Shown: in pieces, positions 38,815 through 48,073 of the stretch
Position numbering within the stretch: position 1 is the stretch's first letter
Layout of the letters: each line of letters starts with the position of its first letter
NCBI GenBank assembly: GCA_040391605.1
Contig: JBEBXK010000001.1
Span: 62,001-126,000, forward strand
Length of the DNA: 64,000 nt
DNA from: Vulgatibacter incomptus_A
Lineage (GTDB): Bacteria; Myxococcota; Myxococcia; Myxococcales; Vulgatibacteraceae
Direction of reading: 5' to 3'
The notes under the pieces: generated by a model
The model's database searches: none
What the model was told of the DNA's origin: nothing
What the model saw: the letters and a program-made list of their open reading frames with translations, nothing else
Position numbers and translations under genes: made by a program

Positions 38815-41800
38815 ATGCCCCGCCGCACTGACCTCCAGACCATCTTCGTCATCGGCTCCGGCCCCATCGTCATCGGACAGGCGTGCGAGTTCGACTACTC
38901 CGGCACCCAGGCCTGTCGCGCGCTCAAGGAGGAGGGCTATCGGGTGGTCCTCCTCAACTCCAACCCCGCCACGATCATGACCGACCCCGAGATGGCCGAC
39001 GCCACCTACGTCGAGCCCATCACGGTGGAGACCGCCGAGCGCATCCTCGCGAAGGAGCGCCCCGACGCCCTGCTCCCTACCCTGGGTGGTCAGACGGCGC
39101 TCAACCTCGCCAAGGCCCTGGCCGAGGCGGGGATCCTCGAGAAGTACGGCTGCCGCCTCCTGGGCGCCTCCTTGGACGCGATCCGCCGCGCGGAGGATCG
39201 GGAGCTCTTCGGCCAGGCCATCGAGAAGATCGGCCTCGAGGTCCCGAAGAACGGCGTGGCCCACTCGGTGGAAGAGGCGTTGGAGATCGCAGAGCGCACC
39301 GGCTTCCCCGCGATCTTACGCCCCTCCTTCACGATGGGGGGCGCCGGCGGCTCGGTCGCCTACAACCGGGTCGAATTCGAGGAGAAGGTGAAGTACGCCC
39401 TCGACGTCTCGCCAGTCCGCAGCGTCCTCATCGATGAGAGCGTGCTGGGCTGGAAGGAGATCGAGATGGAGGTGGTGCGCGATCTCGCGGACAACATCCA
39501 GATCATTTGCACCATCGAGAACTTCGACCCCATGGGGGTCCACACTGGCGACTCGATCACCATCGCGCCGGCCCAGACCGCCACGGACAAGGAGGCACAG
39601 GCGCTGCGCGACGCCGCCTTCCGGGTGGTCCGGGAGATCGGCGTGGAGAGCGGCGGCTGCAACCTGCAGTTCGCGGTAAACCCCGCCGACGGGCGCATCC
39701 TGGTGATCGAGATGAACCCCAGGGTCTCGCGCTCGTCGGCGCTGGCGTCGAAGGCCACCGGCTTTCCCATCGCCAAGGTCGCCGCCCGGCTGGCGGTCGG
39801 TTACACCCTCGACGAGCTCGCCAACGATCTCACCGGGATCACCAAGGCCTCCTTCGAGCCCGCTATCGACTACGTGGTCACCAAGGTGCCGCGCTTCGCC
39901 TTCGAGAAGTTCCCCTCCGCCAACGCCGTCCTCACCACCCATATGAAGAGCGTGGGGGAGGCCATGGCCATCGGCAGGACCTTCCGCGAGTCGTTGCAGA
40001 AGGCCATGCGCTCGTTGGAGACGGGCAGCCACGGCTTCGAGTCGCCGCTCGGCAAGCGCCCCGGCGCGGACTACAGCCCGGCCGAGCTGGAGCAGATCCG
40101 CAAGGACGCGCGACAGCCGACCGCTGAGCGGATCTTCTGGGTGGTGGAGGGGCTCCGGGCCGGGATCTCGGTGGAGGAGCTCTTCGAGCTTACCTCGATC
40201 GATCCCTGGTTCCTGCGGGAGCTGGAGGCCATCGTCACAGAGGAGGCCGCCGTCGCCGCGGACGGACTGGGCGACGCCGACCGCCTGCGGTCGCTCAAGG
40301 CGCAGGGCTTCTCCGATCGCCGGCTCGCCTGGCTGACGGGAGAGAGCGAGGCCGAGGTGCGCGCGACTCGGACCCGCTTCGGCGTTCACCCGGTGTTCAA
40401 GCGTGTCGATACTTGTGCCGGTGCGTTCGAGACCCGCGCCGCCTACCTCTACTCCTCCTACGAGGCCGAGTGTGAGGCGCGACCCACCGACCGCAAGAAG
40501 GTGCTGATCCTCGGGGGCGGCCCCAACCGGATCGGCCAGGGCATCGAGTTCGACTATTGCTGCGTTCACGCCTGCTTCGCCCTGGCCCAGGCCGGCTTCG
40601 AGACCATCATGGTCAACTGCAACCCGGAGACGGTGTCCACGGACTACGAGACGGCGGATAGGCTCTACTTCGAGCCGCTCACCCTCGAGGACGTTCTGGA
40701 GATCGCCCGGACGGAGAAGCCCGTCGGGGCGATCGTGCAGTTCGGCGGACAGACGCCGCTGAAGCTCGCTGTGGCGCTGGAAGAGGCCGGCGTGAAGATC
40801 CTGGGCACTTCGCCTGACGCCATCGATCGCGCCGAGGATCGGGAGCGCTTCGCCGAGGTGGTGGAGAAGCTCGGCCTGCTGCAGCCTGCCAACGGCATGG
40901 CGCGCTCCGCCGCCGAGGCCTTCGAGGTCGCGGGGCGCATCGGCTACCCGGTGATGGTCCGGCCCTCCTATGTACTGGGCGGCCGGGCGATGGAGATCTG
41001 CCACGATCGGGAGCAGCTCGAGAGCTACCTCGCCCACGCGGTGCAGGCCTCTGAGGAGCGGCCGGTGCTCATCGATCGCTACCTGCGGGACGCTGTCGAG
41101 GTGGACATCGATGTGGTCTGCGATGGCGATCGCGCCGTGGTCGGCGGGGTGATGGAGCATATCGAGGAGGCCGGCGTCCACTCCGGCGACTCGGCCTGTG
41201 CGCTGCCGCCGTACTCGCTGCCGGCCCCCATCGTCCGCACCATCGAGGAGCAGGCCCTGGCCCTGGCCAAGGAGCTCGGGGTGGTGGGCTTGATGAACTG
41301 CCAGTTCGCGGTGCAGGAGGGGCAGGTCTATGTGATCGAGGTGAACCCCCGGGCCTCGCGCACCGTGCCCTTCGTCGCCAAGGCCACCGGGGTAGCGCTG
41401 GCCAAGCTCGCCGCCCTGGCCCAGCTCGGGATCCCGCTCCCGGCGGAGCTGCCGGCGCGGCCGCGGATCGCGCATTCGGCGGTGAAGGAGTCGGTCTTCC
41501 CCTTCATCAAGTTTCCGGGGGTGGATCCCGTCCTCGGCCCGGAGATGAAGAGCACCGGCGAGGTGATGGGCATCGATCTCGACTTCGCTGGCGCCTTCTG
41601 GAAGAGCCAGGTCGCCGCGGGGAACGCGCTCCCTCGGAGCGGCCGCTGCTTCGTCTCGGTGCGCGACGAGGACAAGGCGGCGGCGGCTTCTTTGGCGCGC
41701 CGGCTGGCGAAGCTGGGCTTCGAGCTGATCGCGACCAAGGGCACGGCCACCTACCTCGCCGAGCAGGGGATCGAGGCGGCCACCGTCCTCAAGGTGGCGG

Positions 41801-42048
41801 AGGGGCGTCCCCACGTGGTGGACAAGATCCTCGACGGCGCGATCCAGCTCGTGATCAACACCACGGCGGGGAAGAAGGAGCTGGCAGACAGCTACTCCAT
41901 CCGCCGGGAGACGCTGAACCGGGGCATCCCCTATTACACCACCATCCCCGGCGCCCGTGCCGCGGTCTCGACCCTGGAGGCCATCGAGAGGAACGGTGAG
42001 CCCGATGCCCGGCCGCTCCAGGCCTACGCCGTGACGGCCGGACGATAA
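38815..42048 (+). CDS. carB: Carbamoyl-phosphate synthase large subunit
   Basis: 1077 residues, standard length, with two ATP-grasp halves. The first begins VIGSGPIVIGQACEFDYSG and the second LILGGGPNRIGQGIEFDYCC, each followed by the NSNPATIMTD / NCNPETVSTD loops and EMNPR / EVNPR metal sites. The last 130 residues are the MGS-like allosteric domain (KLGFELIATKGTATYLAEQG). It makes carbamoyl phosphate from glutamine-derived ammonia, bicarbonate and two ATP, feeding pyrimidine and arginine synthesis. The small subunit gene is not adjacent in the window, so carA must be elsewhere upstream or unlinked. Confidence 0.97.
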   Translation: MPRRTDLQTIFVIGSGPIVIGQACEFDYSGTQACRALKEEGYRVVLLNSNPATIMTDPEMADATYVEPITVETAERILAKERPDALLPTLGGQTALNLAKALAEAGILEKYGCRLLGASLDAIRRAEDRELFGQAIEKIGLEVPKNGVAHSVEEALEIAERTGFPAILRPSFTMGGAGGSVAYNRVEFEEKVKYALDVSPVRSVLIDESVLGWKEIEMEVVRDLADNIQIICTIENFDPMGVHTGDSITIAPAQTATDKEAQALRDAAFRVVREIGVESGGCNLQFAVNPADGRILVIEMNPRVSRSSALASKATGFPIAKVAARLAVGYTLDELANDLTGITKASFEPAIDYVVTKVPRFAFEKFPSANAVLTTHMKSVGEAMAIGRTFRESLQKAMRSLETGSHGFESPLGKRPGADYSPAELEQIRKDARQPTAERIFWVVEGLRAGISVEELFELTSIDPWFLRELEAIVTEEAAVAADGLGDADRLRSLKAQGFSDRRLAWLTGESEAEVRATRTRFGVHPVFKRVDTCAGAFETRAAYLYSSYEAECEARPTDRKKVLILGGGPNRIGQGIEFDYCCVHACFALAQAGFETIMVNCNPETVSTDYETADRLYFEPLTLEDVLEIARTEKPVGAIVQFGGQTPLKLAVALEEAGVKILGTSPDAIDRAEDRERFAEVVEKLGLLQPANGMARSAAEAFEVAGRIGYPVMVRPSYVLGGRAMEICHDREQLESYLAHAVQASEERPVLIDRYLRDAVEVDIDVVCDGDRAVVGGVMEHIEEAGVHSGDSACALPPYSLPAPIVRTIEEQALALAKELGVVGLMNCQFAVQEGQVYVIEVNPRASRTVPFVAKATGVALAKLAALAQLGIPLPAELPARPRIAHSAVKESVFPFIKFPGVDPVLGPEMKSTGEVMGIDLDFAGAFWKSQVAAGNALPRSGRCFVSVRDEDKAAAASLARRLAKLGFELIATKGTATYLAEQGIEAATVLKVAEGRPHVVDKILDGAIQLVINTTAGKKELADSYSIRRETLNRGIPYYTTIPGARAAVSTLEAIERNGEPDARPLQAYAVTAGR

Positions 42049-42296
42049 AGGAGTCCTTCTTGCGCCACGCGGGTGGGGAGAAGTCCGATCCAGAGGCGTG
42101 CACGATCTCTTCACGGCTCTGACGGCCGCTCGACCACTGGGACGTCCTCTATGCATTGACACCCAGGGGGCCGTTGGGCAGACTCGGCTCATCGAATGCG
42201 CGGCCGATCCGGACCACCGGAGCCGGCCGCTTGGCGTTTTTGGACCCTTCGACGGCTGCAGGCTGTCGAGGTCGAGTGTGAGGCTCCAGGCGAGAC
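42049..42296. other. Spacer between carB and greA
   Basis: 248 bp; no ORF of credible composition and no strong hairpin noted. It presumably carries the greA promoter. Confidence 0.35.
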
Positions 42297-42803
42297 ATGT
42301 CCGACAGGATCCCGATGACCGTTGCCGGCAAGACGCGGCTCACCGAGGAGCTCAAGCGGCTCAAGTCCGTCGAGCGTCCCAAGAACGTCCGCGACATCGA
42401 GGAGGCCCGAGCTCACGGCGACCTCTCCGAGAACGCAGAGTATAAGTACGCCAAGGAGAAGCAGAGCCACATCGAGGGGCGGATCCAGCAGGTGGAGGAT
42501 TGGCTCGCCAGGGCGGACGTCATCGACGTCTCCCAGCTCTCGGGAGCTCGGGTCGTCTTCGGCGCCACCGTCTCTCTGATGGACGCGGACTCGGAGAAGA
42601 CCGTCCGCTATCGGATCGTGGGGGAGCCGGAGGCCGATCTGAAGCGGGGGCTGATCTCGGTGACCAGCCCCATCGCCCGCTCGCTCATCTCCAAGGAGGC
42701 TGGCGATACCGTCAAGGTGCGGGCGCCCGGCGGAGATCGCGAGTACGAGATCCTCGACGTCACCTTCGAGCCGGATGAGGAGTCGGTGGCCGAGGGCGCC
42801 TGA
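42297..42803 (+). CDS. greA: Transcript cleavage factor GreA
   Basis: 168 residues. The N-terminal coiled coil includes the tip GDLSENAEYKYAKEK, whose acidic residues reach into the RNA polymerase secondary channel to trigger cleavage of backtracked RNA; the C-terminal FKBP-like domain has SPIARSLISKEAGDTVKV. The start at 42297 aligns the IPMT motif with known GreA N-termini. Its 3' end overlaps or nearly abuts recG. Confidence 0.95.
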   Translation: MSDRIPMTVAGKTRLTEELKRLKSVERPKNVRDIEEARAHGDLSENAEYKYAKEKQSHIEGRIQQVEDWLARADVIDVSQLSGARVVFGATVSLMDADSEKTVRYRIVGEPEADLKRGLISVTSPIARSLISKEAGDTVKVRAPGGDREYEILDVTFEPDEESVAEGA

Positions 42804-45738
42804 ACGACGCGCTCGAGCCCTTGCGCGCGTGGACGCCAAGACCATCCTGGGCGAGCTCTTCGTCCCCTTCCGCTTCATGGCTCGTGACGGCTTCGCGAGG
42901 GCGGGCAACCTTCGCGATCTCGCCAGGCTGGTGGACCACGTCGCTCGTCGCGCCAGGGACGCCGGCGGCGACGGCGCCGACTTGGACGCGCTGATCGCTT
43001 CCGCGGCGAGCTTCGACGCCGCCGCTGCCGGTGCGCGCGGGGCCGCTGGGCGTGGGGTCCTCGCCTCGCTGGCCCGCCTGGTCGAGCTCCCCCCCGACCT
43101 TCGCGGTGCCATCGCCGCTCCGGCTGCCGCGGCGGAGGCGTCTCCGGATCGTCGAGCTGCGGCCGGGGCCTCCTCGGAGGCGTCCCGGGATCGTCGAGTT
43201 GCAGCCGGAGTCTCCGCGGAGGCGTCTCCGGATCGTCGAGCTGCGGCCGGGGCCTCCTCGGAGGCGTCCCGGGATCGTCGAGTTGCAGCCGGAGTCTCCG
43301 CGGAGGCGTCCCCTGATCGTCGAGATGCAGCCATAGTCTCCGCGGAGGCGTCCTCGGATCGTCGTGGTGCGGCCGGGGGCTCCGCGGAGGCGTCGTCGAG
43401 GCCGCGCAGAGCAGCTGGCTCCTCGATGCGGCCGTCACCGCCTCGGCCGCGATCCGGTGGCGGGGAGGGCGGGGGGGGGCCGTTTCGGTTGGAGGCGCCG
43501 GAGCCTGGGCCGAAGAGGAAGGCCGGCGCGGCGCGCGGCGCTGCTGGCAAGGGCAAGCCGCCGCGCACCGGGGCCGAGCGGGTCGGCGAGGAGGAGAAGG
43601 GCGGAGGGCGCTCGCGGATCGGCGTGCCCGCCTTCGCCAAGGGGATCCTCGAGCAGCCGGTGGAGGAGGTGCGGGGGATCGGTCCACACCTGGCGGCGCT
43701 CCTGGCGAAGAAGGGGATCTCCCATGCAGGGCATGTGCTCTACAACCTGCCTCGGGGCTATCAGGATCGCCGGTTGGTGGGGACGATCCAGCAGCTCCTC
43801 CCGGGACAGAAGGGCCTCACCGTGGGCGAGGTCGTGGAGGGGCGGGAGATCTTCAACCCACGGTCGCGAAAGAAGATGCTACGCGTGGTTCTGGCGGATC
43901 ATACTGGCCGACTGGCCCTGACGTTCTTCCACTATTGGCCGTCGACGATGAAGCGCTTCGTCCCCGGAAGGCGCTTCTTCGCCTGGGGCGACGTGAAGCT
44001 CTTCGGGACGCAGAAGCAGATCGTCCACCCCGAACTCGAGGAGGTGGACGATCTCGACGCGGGAGGGGAGTCGCTGAGCGCAGGGCGCATCGTCGCGGTC
44101 TATCGCGGCATGGACGAGGTGGGGCAGGGCAGGTACCGCGCGCTGGCCCGGGCGATCGTCGACGAGCACCTGGGGTTGGTCCCCGAGATCCTGCCCGAAG
44201 CGCTGCGGCGGGAGCGCGCCCTGCCCACCGAGCAGCAGGCGCTGCAGAGCCTCCACTTTCCGGCGCAGGGCGCAGACGCCGACGCCCTGGCCGCGGGAGC
44301 TTCGCCGGCTCATCGCCGCCTGGCGTACGAGGAGCTGCTGCTCCTCTCCATCGGCCTTGCCCTCAAGGCCCGCGGCGTCCAGGTGGAGCCCGGCCATCGC
44401 TTCGATACGTCGCCGCCGCGGATCGAGCAGGCCCTCGCCGCGCTCCCCTTCGAGCCCACGGGGGCCCAGCGCCGCGCCATCGACGCGATCGCCGCCGACA
44501 TGGCGCTCCCCTCGCCGATGAACCGACTGCTCCAGGGCGACGTCGGCTCCGGCAAGACGGCGGTGGCGTTGGTGGCCTGCCTGTTGGCCGTGCAGGACGG
44601 ACGCCAGGCCGCGCTGATGGCCCCCACCGAGCTCCTGGCCGAGCAGCATCACCGCAGCTTCACCGCCCTGCTGGAGGGCAAGGGGATCGAGGTGGCGCTG
44701 CTGGCGACGGGGCGGGGGCAGAAGGCCCTGGGGCAGGCGAGGGAGCGGGTCGCCTCCGGCGCCGCGCGGATCGCCATCGGCACCCATGCCCTGGTCTCCC
44801 AGGGCTCCGCCTTCCGCGAGCTGGGCCTGGTGATCATCGACGAGCAGCATCGCTTCGGCGTGGAGCAGCGCGCCGATCTGATCGGCAAGGGGCTGCGCCC
44901 CGACGTGCTGGTGATGACCGCCACGCCGATCCCCCGCACCCTCTCGCTGGTGGTCCACGGCGAGCTCACCCAGACCGTGATCGACGAGCTGCCGCCGGGG
45001 CGCAAGCCGGTCGGCACCAAGGTCTTCACCGCGAAGACCCGCGAGAAGGTCTATCAGCAGGTCGAGCGACAGCTCGGCGAGGGCCGCCAGGTATACGTGG
45101 TCTATCCGCTGATCGAGGAGAGCGAGCGCTCCGAGCTCGAGGACGCCACCCAGGGCCTCGCCAAGCTGAGCGAGCGCTTCCCTGGGCGGCGCCTGGCGCT
45201 GATCCACGGCCAGATGAAGAGCGAGGAGCGCGACCAGGTGATGGCGGCGTTCAGGGAGGGATCCATCGATCTGCTGGTGAGCACCACCGTGATCGAGGTG
45301 GGGGTGGACGTACCCAACGCGGCGGTGATGGTGGTGGAGCACGCAGAGCGATTTGGGTTGTCACAGCTTCACCAGCTCCGCGGCCGGGTGGGCCGGGGGG
45401 CCGCCAGGAGCTTCTGCTTCCTGATCGATCACGGCAGCGAGGGGAGGGCGCGCGATCGCCTGGCGGTGATGGAGCGCACCAACGACGGCTTCGAGATCGC
45501 CGCCGCCGACCTGGAGATCCGTGGGCCCGGCGAGTTCCTGGGGACCCGGCAGGCGGGCCTCCCCGAGCTGGACTTCGCGGACCTCTCCCGCGACGCGCGC
45601 CTGCTCGAGCAGGCCCGGGCCGACGCCTTCGCCCTGGTGCGCTCCGATCCCCACCTCTCCCGCCCCGAGCATCGCCTCCTCAAGAAGGAGGTCTTCGAGC
45701 GATTCGCCGAGCGGATGAGCCTGGCCCAGGTCGGCTGA
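42775..45738 (+). CDS. recG: ATP-dependent DNA helicase RecG with repeat-bearing N-terminal extension
   Basis: 987 residues, against about 690 for E. coli RecG. The first 285 or so are an extra Ala/Arg/Ser-rich region containing seven 14-residue tandem units (AEASPDRRAAAGAS type). The wedge/OB domain begins near VRGIGPHLAALLAKKGI. Helicase motifs include GDVGSGKT (I), DEQHRFG (II, DExH form), TATPIPRTL (III), STTVIEVGVDVPNA (V) and the QLRGRVGRG (VI) motif. It remodels stalled forks and branched DNA. ATG 42775 overlaps greA by 29 bp; GTG 42829 is an alternative. Convergent with the low-G+C island that follows. Confidence 0.95.
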   Translation: MRSRWPRAPERRARALARVDAKTILGELFVPFRFMARDGFARAGNLRDLARLVDHVARRARDAGGDGADLDALIASAASFDAAAAGARGAAGRGVLASLARLVELPPDLRGAIAAPAAAAEASPDRRAAAGASSEASRDRRVAAGVSAEASPDRRAAAGASSEASRDRRVAAGVSAEASPDRRDAAIVSAEASSDRRGAAGGSAEASSRPRRAAGSSMRPSPPRPRSGGGEGGGGPFRLEAPEPGPKRKAGAARGAAGKGKPPRTGAERVGEEEKGGGRSRIGVPAFAKGILEQPVEEVRGIGPHLAALLAKKGISHAGHVLYNLPRGYQDRRLVGTIQQLLPGQKGLTVGEVVEGREIFNPRSRKKMLRVVLADHTGRLALTFFHYWPSTMKRFVPGRRFFAWGDVKLFGTQKQIVHPELEEVDDLDAGGESLSAGRIVAVYRGMDEVGQGRYRALARAIVDEHLGLVPEILPEALRRERALPTEQQALQSLHFPAQGADADALAAGASPAHRRLAYEELLLLSIGLALKARGVQVEPGHRFDTSPPRIEQALAALPFEPTGAQRRAIDAIAADMALPSPMNRLLQGDVGSGKTAVALVACLLAVQDGRQAALMAPTELLAEQHHRSFTALLEGKGIEVALLATGRGQKALGQARERVASGAARIAIGTHALVSQGSAFRELGLVIIDEQHRFGVEQRADLIGKGLRPDVLVMTATPIPRTLSLVVHGELTQTVIDELPPGRKPVGTKVFTAKTREKVYQQVERQLGEGRQVYVVYPLIEESERSELEDATQGLAKLSERFPGRRLALIHGQMKSEERDQVMAAFREGSIDLLVSTTVIEVGVDVPNAAVMVVEHAERFGLSQLHQLRGRVGRGAARSFCFLIDHGSEGRARDRLAVMERTNDGFEIAAADLEIRGPGEFLGTRQAGLPELDFADLSRDARLLEQARADAFALVRSDPHLSRPEHRLLKKEVFERFAERMSLAQVG
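43132..43425 (+). repeat. 42-bp coding minisatellite in recG
   Basis: Units start at 43132, 43174, 43216, 43258, 43300, 43342 and 43384. Units 1/3 and 2/4 are nearly identical pairs, so an 84-bp higher-order unit was duplicated. Each encodes 14 residues; the last copy is diverged. Confidence 0.92.
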
Positions 45739-45861
45739 GAGCCGAGGCTCGACCTTCGGACTTCGCTTTTGGACACCGGATTCCACTTGGAACTCGGTGC
45801 CCGTAAGCCCATCGGCTAGAAGCGTGAAGGGGCTGAGAGATTCGTTCTCGACCGCCGACAA

Positions 45862-45880
45862 CGCCGGCCGATCACCGGCG
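45862..45880. terminator. Hairpin between convergent recG and lipoprotein genes
   Basis: CGCCGG (45862-45867) and CCGGCG (45875-45880) with a 7-nt loop, directly next to the stop codon of the minus-strand gene. Could serve both transcripts. Confidence 0.4.
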
Positions 45881-45881
45881 G

Positions 45882-47804
45882 CTAGATTCGGAAATAGACG
45901 ACTCGGGAATTGGTCCGATCGCCAATCCAAAGGATGGGTGGATCGAACGCCAAGCCCGCGGGAGAGAAACCAAGGGGAAGCTCCCAAATCTGGTTTCCTT
46001 GGGTGTCGATCCTCTGGAGGCGCCCGCCCTTGGCTTGATCCACCACGAAGAAGTAGCCAGTCCCATCCATGGCGATCCCCGATGGCGACGTGAATTCCGC
46101 TGGGCCATCACCCGGCATGCACGTAGCAGTGCCAAAGCCAGTCGAGCCAACTCCAAGCGATCCAAGCGGGGCAAAATTGGGCGCGAATTTCTGAACCCTA
46201 TGGTTTCCGGGATCGACCACAAAATACCCGTCGAGGTAGCTCCCAGCCATGGCAGGAAGACCGTCTTCATCGTTGAACGCAAACTCTCCGTTCGCAGTTC
46301 CGGGGCCGCCCAAAGGAGGCTCCTCGAACCGGTTCGAGGAGAGCGAGTACTTCAGGAGTTGATCGGTTCCCGTTCGGACGAACATCGTGTCAAACCATGC
46401 GCCCAGCAGCATGGGACGCGTAAGCTCGGTAGCGACGACCGTCGAGGCACCAGACATCACATTGTATTTGAGAATCCGGTCATGCGCCGTGTCGGCAACA
46501 AAGAAGGAGTCGTCCGTGAAGAACGCAACGGGTCCGGTGGGTCCATCGAGGCCGGCGTCTGCCGTGGGCCCTCCCTCGCACCCAGCAGCTTCACCTGACG
46601 AGTGCCGACCGTTGGTCGAGCCATCGCTGCCGTACCAATCCAGAAAGGATCCCCAAAGATCAGCCGTCAGGACCCTGACCCGATTTCCTCCTGTCTCTGT
46701 GACGTAGAGACCGCCAGGACCAATGGCAAAGCCTGAGGGCTGCACGAACTGATCGTCTCCACATCCGCGTTCACCGAACACGATTCGCGAGTGGGCCACG
46801 CTGTTGAACCCCCAGAACGGGACCCGACGCGTCTGGATTGAATCGCCGTTCGCAGATTCTACCCTCGCGCTGACCTCTGCCTCGTAGACCTTCGATGAAA
46901 TCGTAGGCTCGTTTAGCGTGATCTGGACACCCCGCTCCGACGGCATCATTGCGACCGTGACGAATCCATCCACAGAATAATGACTTTTCGCAGAGTTCTC
47001 AGTCCATTCATCTCCGAGCGGCTGGTTGAAGATGAATTGAACCATCGTTGGACTTGAGGCGTACGCGGTGACAAGCCGCAGCGGCTGGCTCACCTCGAAG
47101 ATTCGTGGGTCAGAAGACCCTCCTCCCGGCGTCGGATTGGTCGCGATCACCTCGAGCTTGGCGGGCAAATCAAGCTGATCATTGGGAACCGGCACGAACA
47201 GCGAAACATCGGTAGCTCTCGTCCAGTCAACCGGAACCTCTACTCCACCCACGGTGACCGTCGTGACCTCGGGCGCGAACCCCCTGCCCAGAAGCTGTAC
47301 CGTAAGATCCCGTGTTCCAACCAAGACGGACGGCGGCGCGAGCGAGTTGATAGCCGGCCGAAGATAATCAGAGTTCACCGTGAATACGGGACCTTCGACA
47401 GTCATGGCTCCGCTGCCATGGTCGACCACGACCGAAATCGGCCCGGTTTGGGCGGTCTTGGGGACGTAAGCCGTAAACCACTTTCCGCCCTTGTCGACTT
47501 CGACCACCCTACTGGATGGGCTGCCTGCAAAGACAATCTGATTCTTTGCCGAGATCGTCCCGTTGAATCCCGATCCATGTACCGTCACGAGCAACCCGGG
47601 CGGACCTTGAGAAGGCTCTACCCGAGAGACCGTAGGCAGTAGGTCGTTCACGATACTTCCGCCGCCCCCTCCTTCACCGATCTCCCCGCCTGCTCCCCCT
47701 TCTTCGCCCCCTCCAGTCCCCGGCCTGGAGTTGCCTATGTCACATCCACCCAAGACTAAAAGGATCAGGCCGGCAGCTAAGCTCATTGAGAAAACTAAGC
47801 GCAT
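45882..47804 (-). CDS. Lipoprotein with IPT/TIG and NHL-type repeats
   Basis: About 640 residues from ATG 47804, with GGAGGG 5 nt upstream; the longer frame is rejected. The signal (MSLAAGLILLVLGGC) ends in a lipobox, then a Gly/Glu-rich tether. Two IPT/TIG Ig-like domains follow (VSRVEPSQGPPGLLVTVHGSGF; INSLAPPSVLVGTRDLTVQL), a third beta domain, then a C-terminal NHL-like propeller with blades such as QPSGFAIGPGGLYVTETGGNRV and DGYFVVDPGNHRVQKF. Likely an envelope-anchored binding protein; ligand unknown. Composition is visibly lower in G+C than recG next door. Confidence 0.8.
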   Translation of the reverse strand: MRLVFSMSLAAGLILLVLGGCDIGNSRPGTGGGEEGGAGGEIGEGGGGGSIVNDLLPTVSRVEPSQGPPGLLVTVHGSGFNGTISAKNQIVFAGSPSSRVVEVDKGGKWFTAYVPKTAQTGPISVVVDHGSGAMTVEGPVFTVNSDYLRPAINSLAPPSVLVGTRDLTVQLLGRGFAPEVTTVTVGGVEVPVDWTRATDVSLFVPVPNDQLDLPAKLEVIATNPTPGGGSSDPRIFEVSQPLRLVTAYASSPTMVQFIFNQPLGDEWTENSAKSHYSVDGFVTVAMMPSERGVQITLNEPTISSKVYEAEVSARVESANGDSIQTRRVPFWGFNSVAHSRIVFGERGCGDDQFVQPSGFAIGPGGLYVTETGGNRVRVLTADLWGSFLDWYGSDGSTNGRHSSGEAAGCEGGPTADAGLDGPTGPVAFFTDDSFFVADTAHDRILKYNVMSGASTVVATELTRPMLLGAWFDTMFVRTGTDQLLKYSLSSNRFEEPPLGGPGTANGEFAFNDEDGLPAMAGSYLDGYFVVDPGNHRVQKFAPNFAPLGSLGVGSTGFGTATCMPGDGPAEFTSPSGIAMDGTGYFFVVDQAKGGRLQRIDTQGNQIWELPLGFSPAGLAFDPPILWIGDRTNSRVVYFRI

Positions 47805-48073
47805 TGTTCCCTCCGTCATCGCCTCGTGGCTCGAGTGATAACCTACGCGACAACCTGGTGTTTTCATGCTCAGTTCGCGATCCGCCGATCGAGCTAACAT
47901 CTGGCTACTCCATGACACCAGCTTCGGCTCTCTCTGAGACAAATCACCGACGTTCCACAAGCCCTTCCGGCTAGACGCGAGCCATGAATTCGGGACCTCA
48001 TCAGGCGCTGACTGTACCTCCGCTCTCGAAGGTCTGGACGCCATGCCGAAAAATGCTATGTCTAGAGAATCAA
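47805..48073. other. Spacer with promoter of IPT/NHL lipoprotein gene
   Basis: 269 bp of intermediate composition between two minus-strand genes. An open frame continues through it from the gene below but lacks a signal peptide or ribosome site, so I treat it as non-coding. Confidence 0.4.

Noticed and set aside
38421..38831. 136-residue ORF in the carB leader
   Set aside because: No ribosome site, no domain, Arg/Ser/Pro-rich translation and it overlaps the carB start.
39316..42192. 958-residue minus-strand ORF over carB
   Set aside because: Antisense to a full-length, clearly conserved carB.
43132..43425. CRISPR array
   Set aside because: Units are contiguous 42-bp coding repeats with no spacers and preserve the recG frame.
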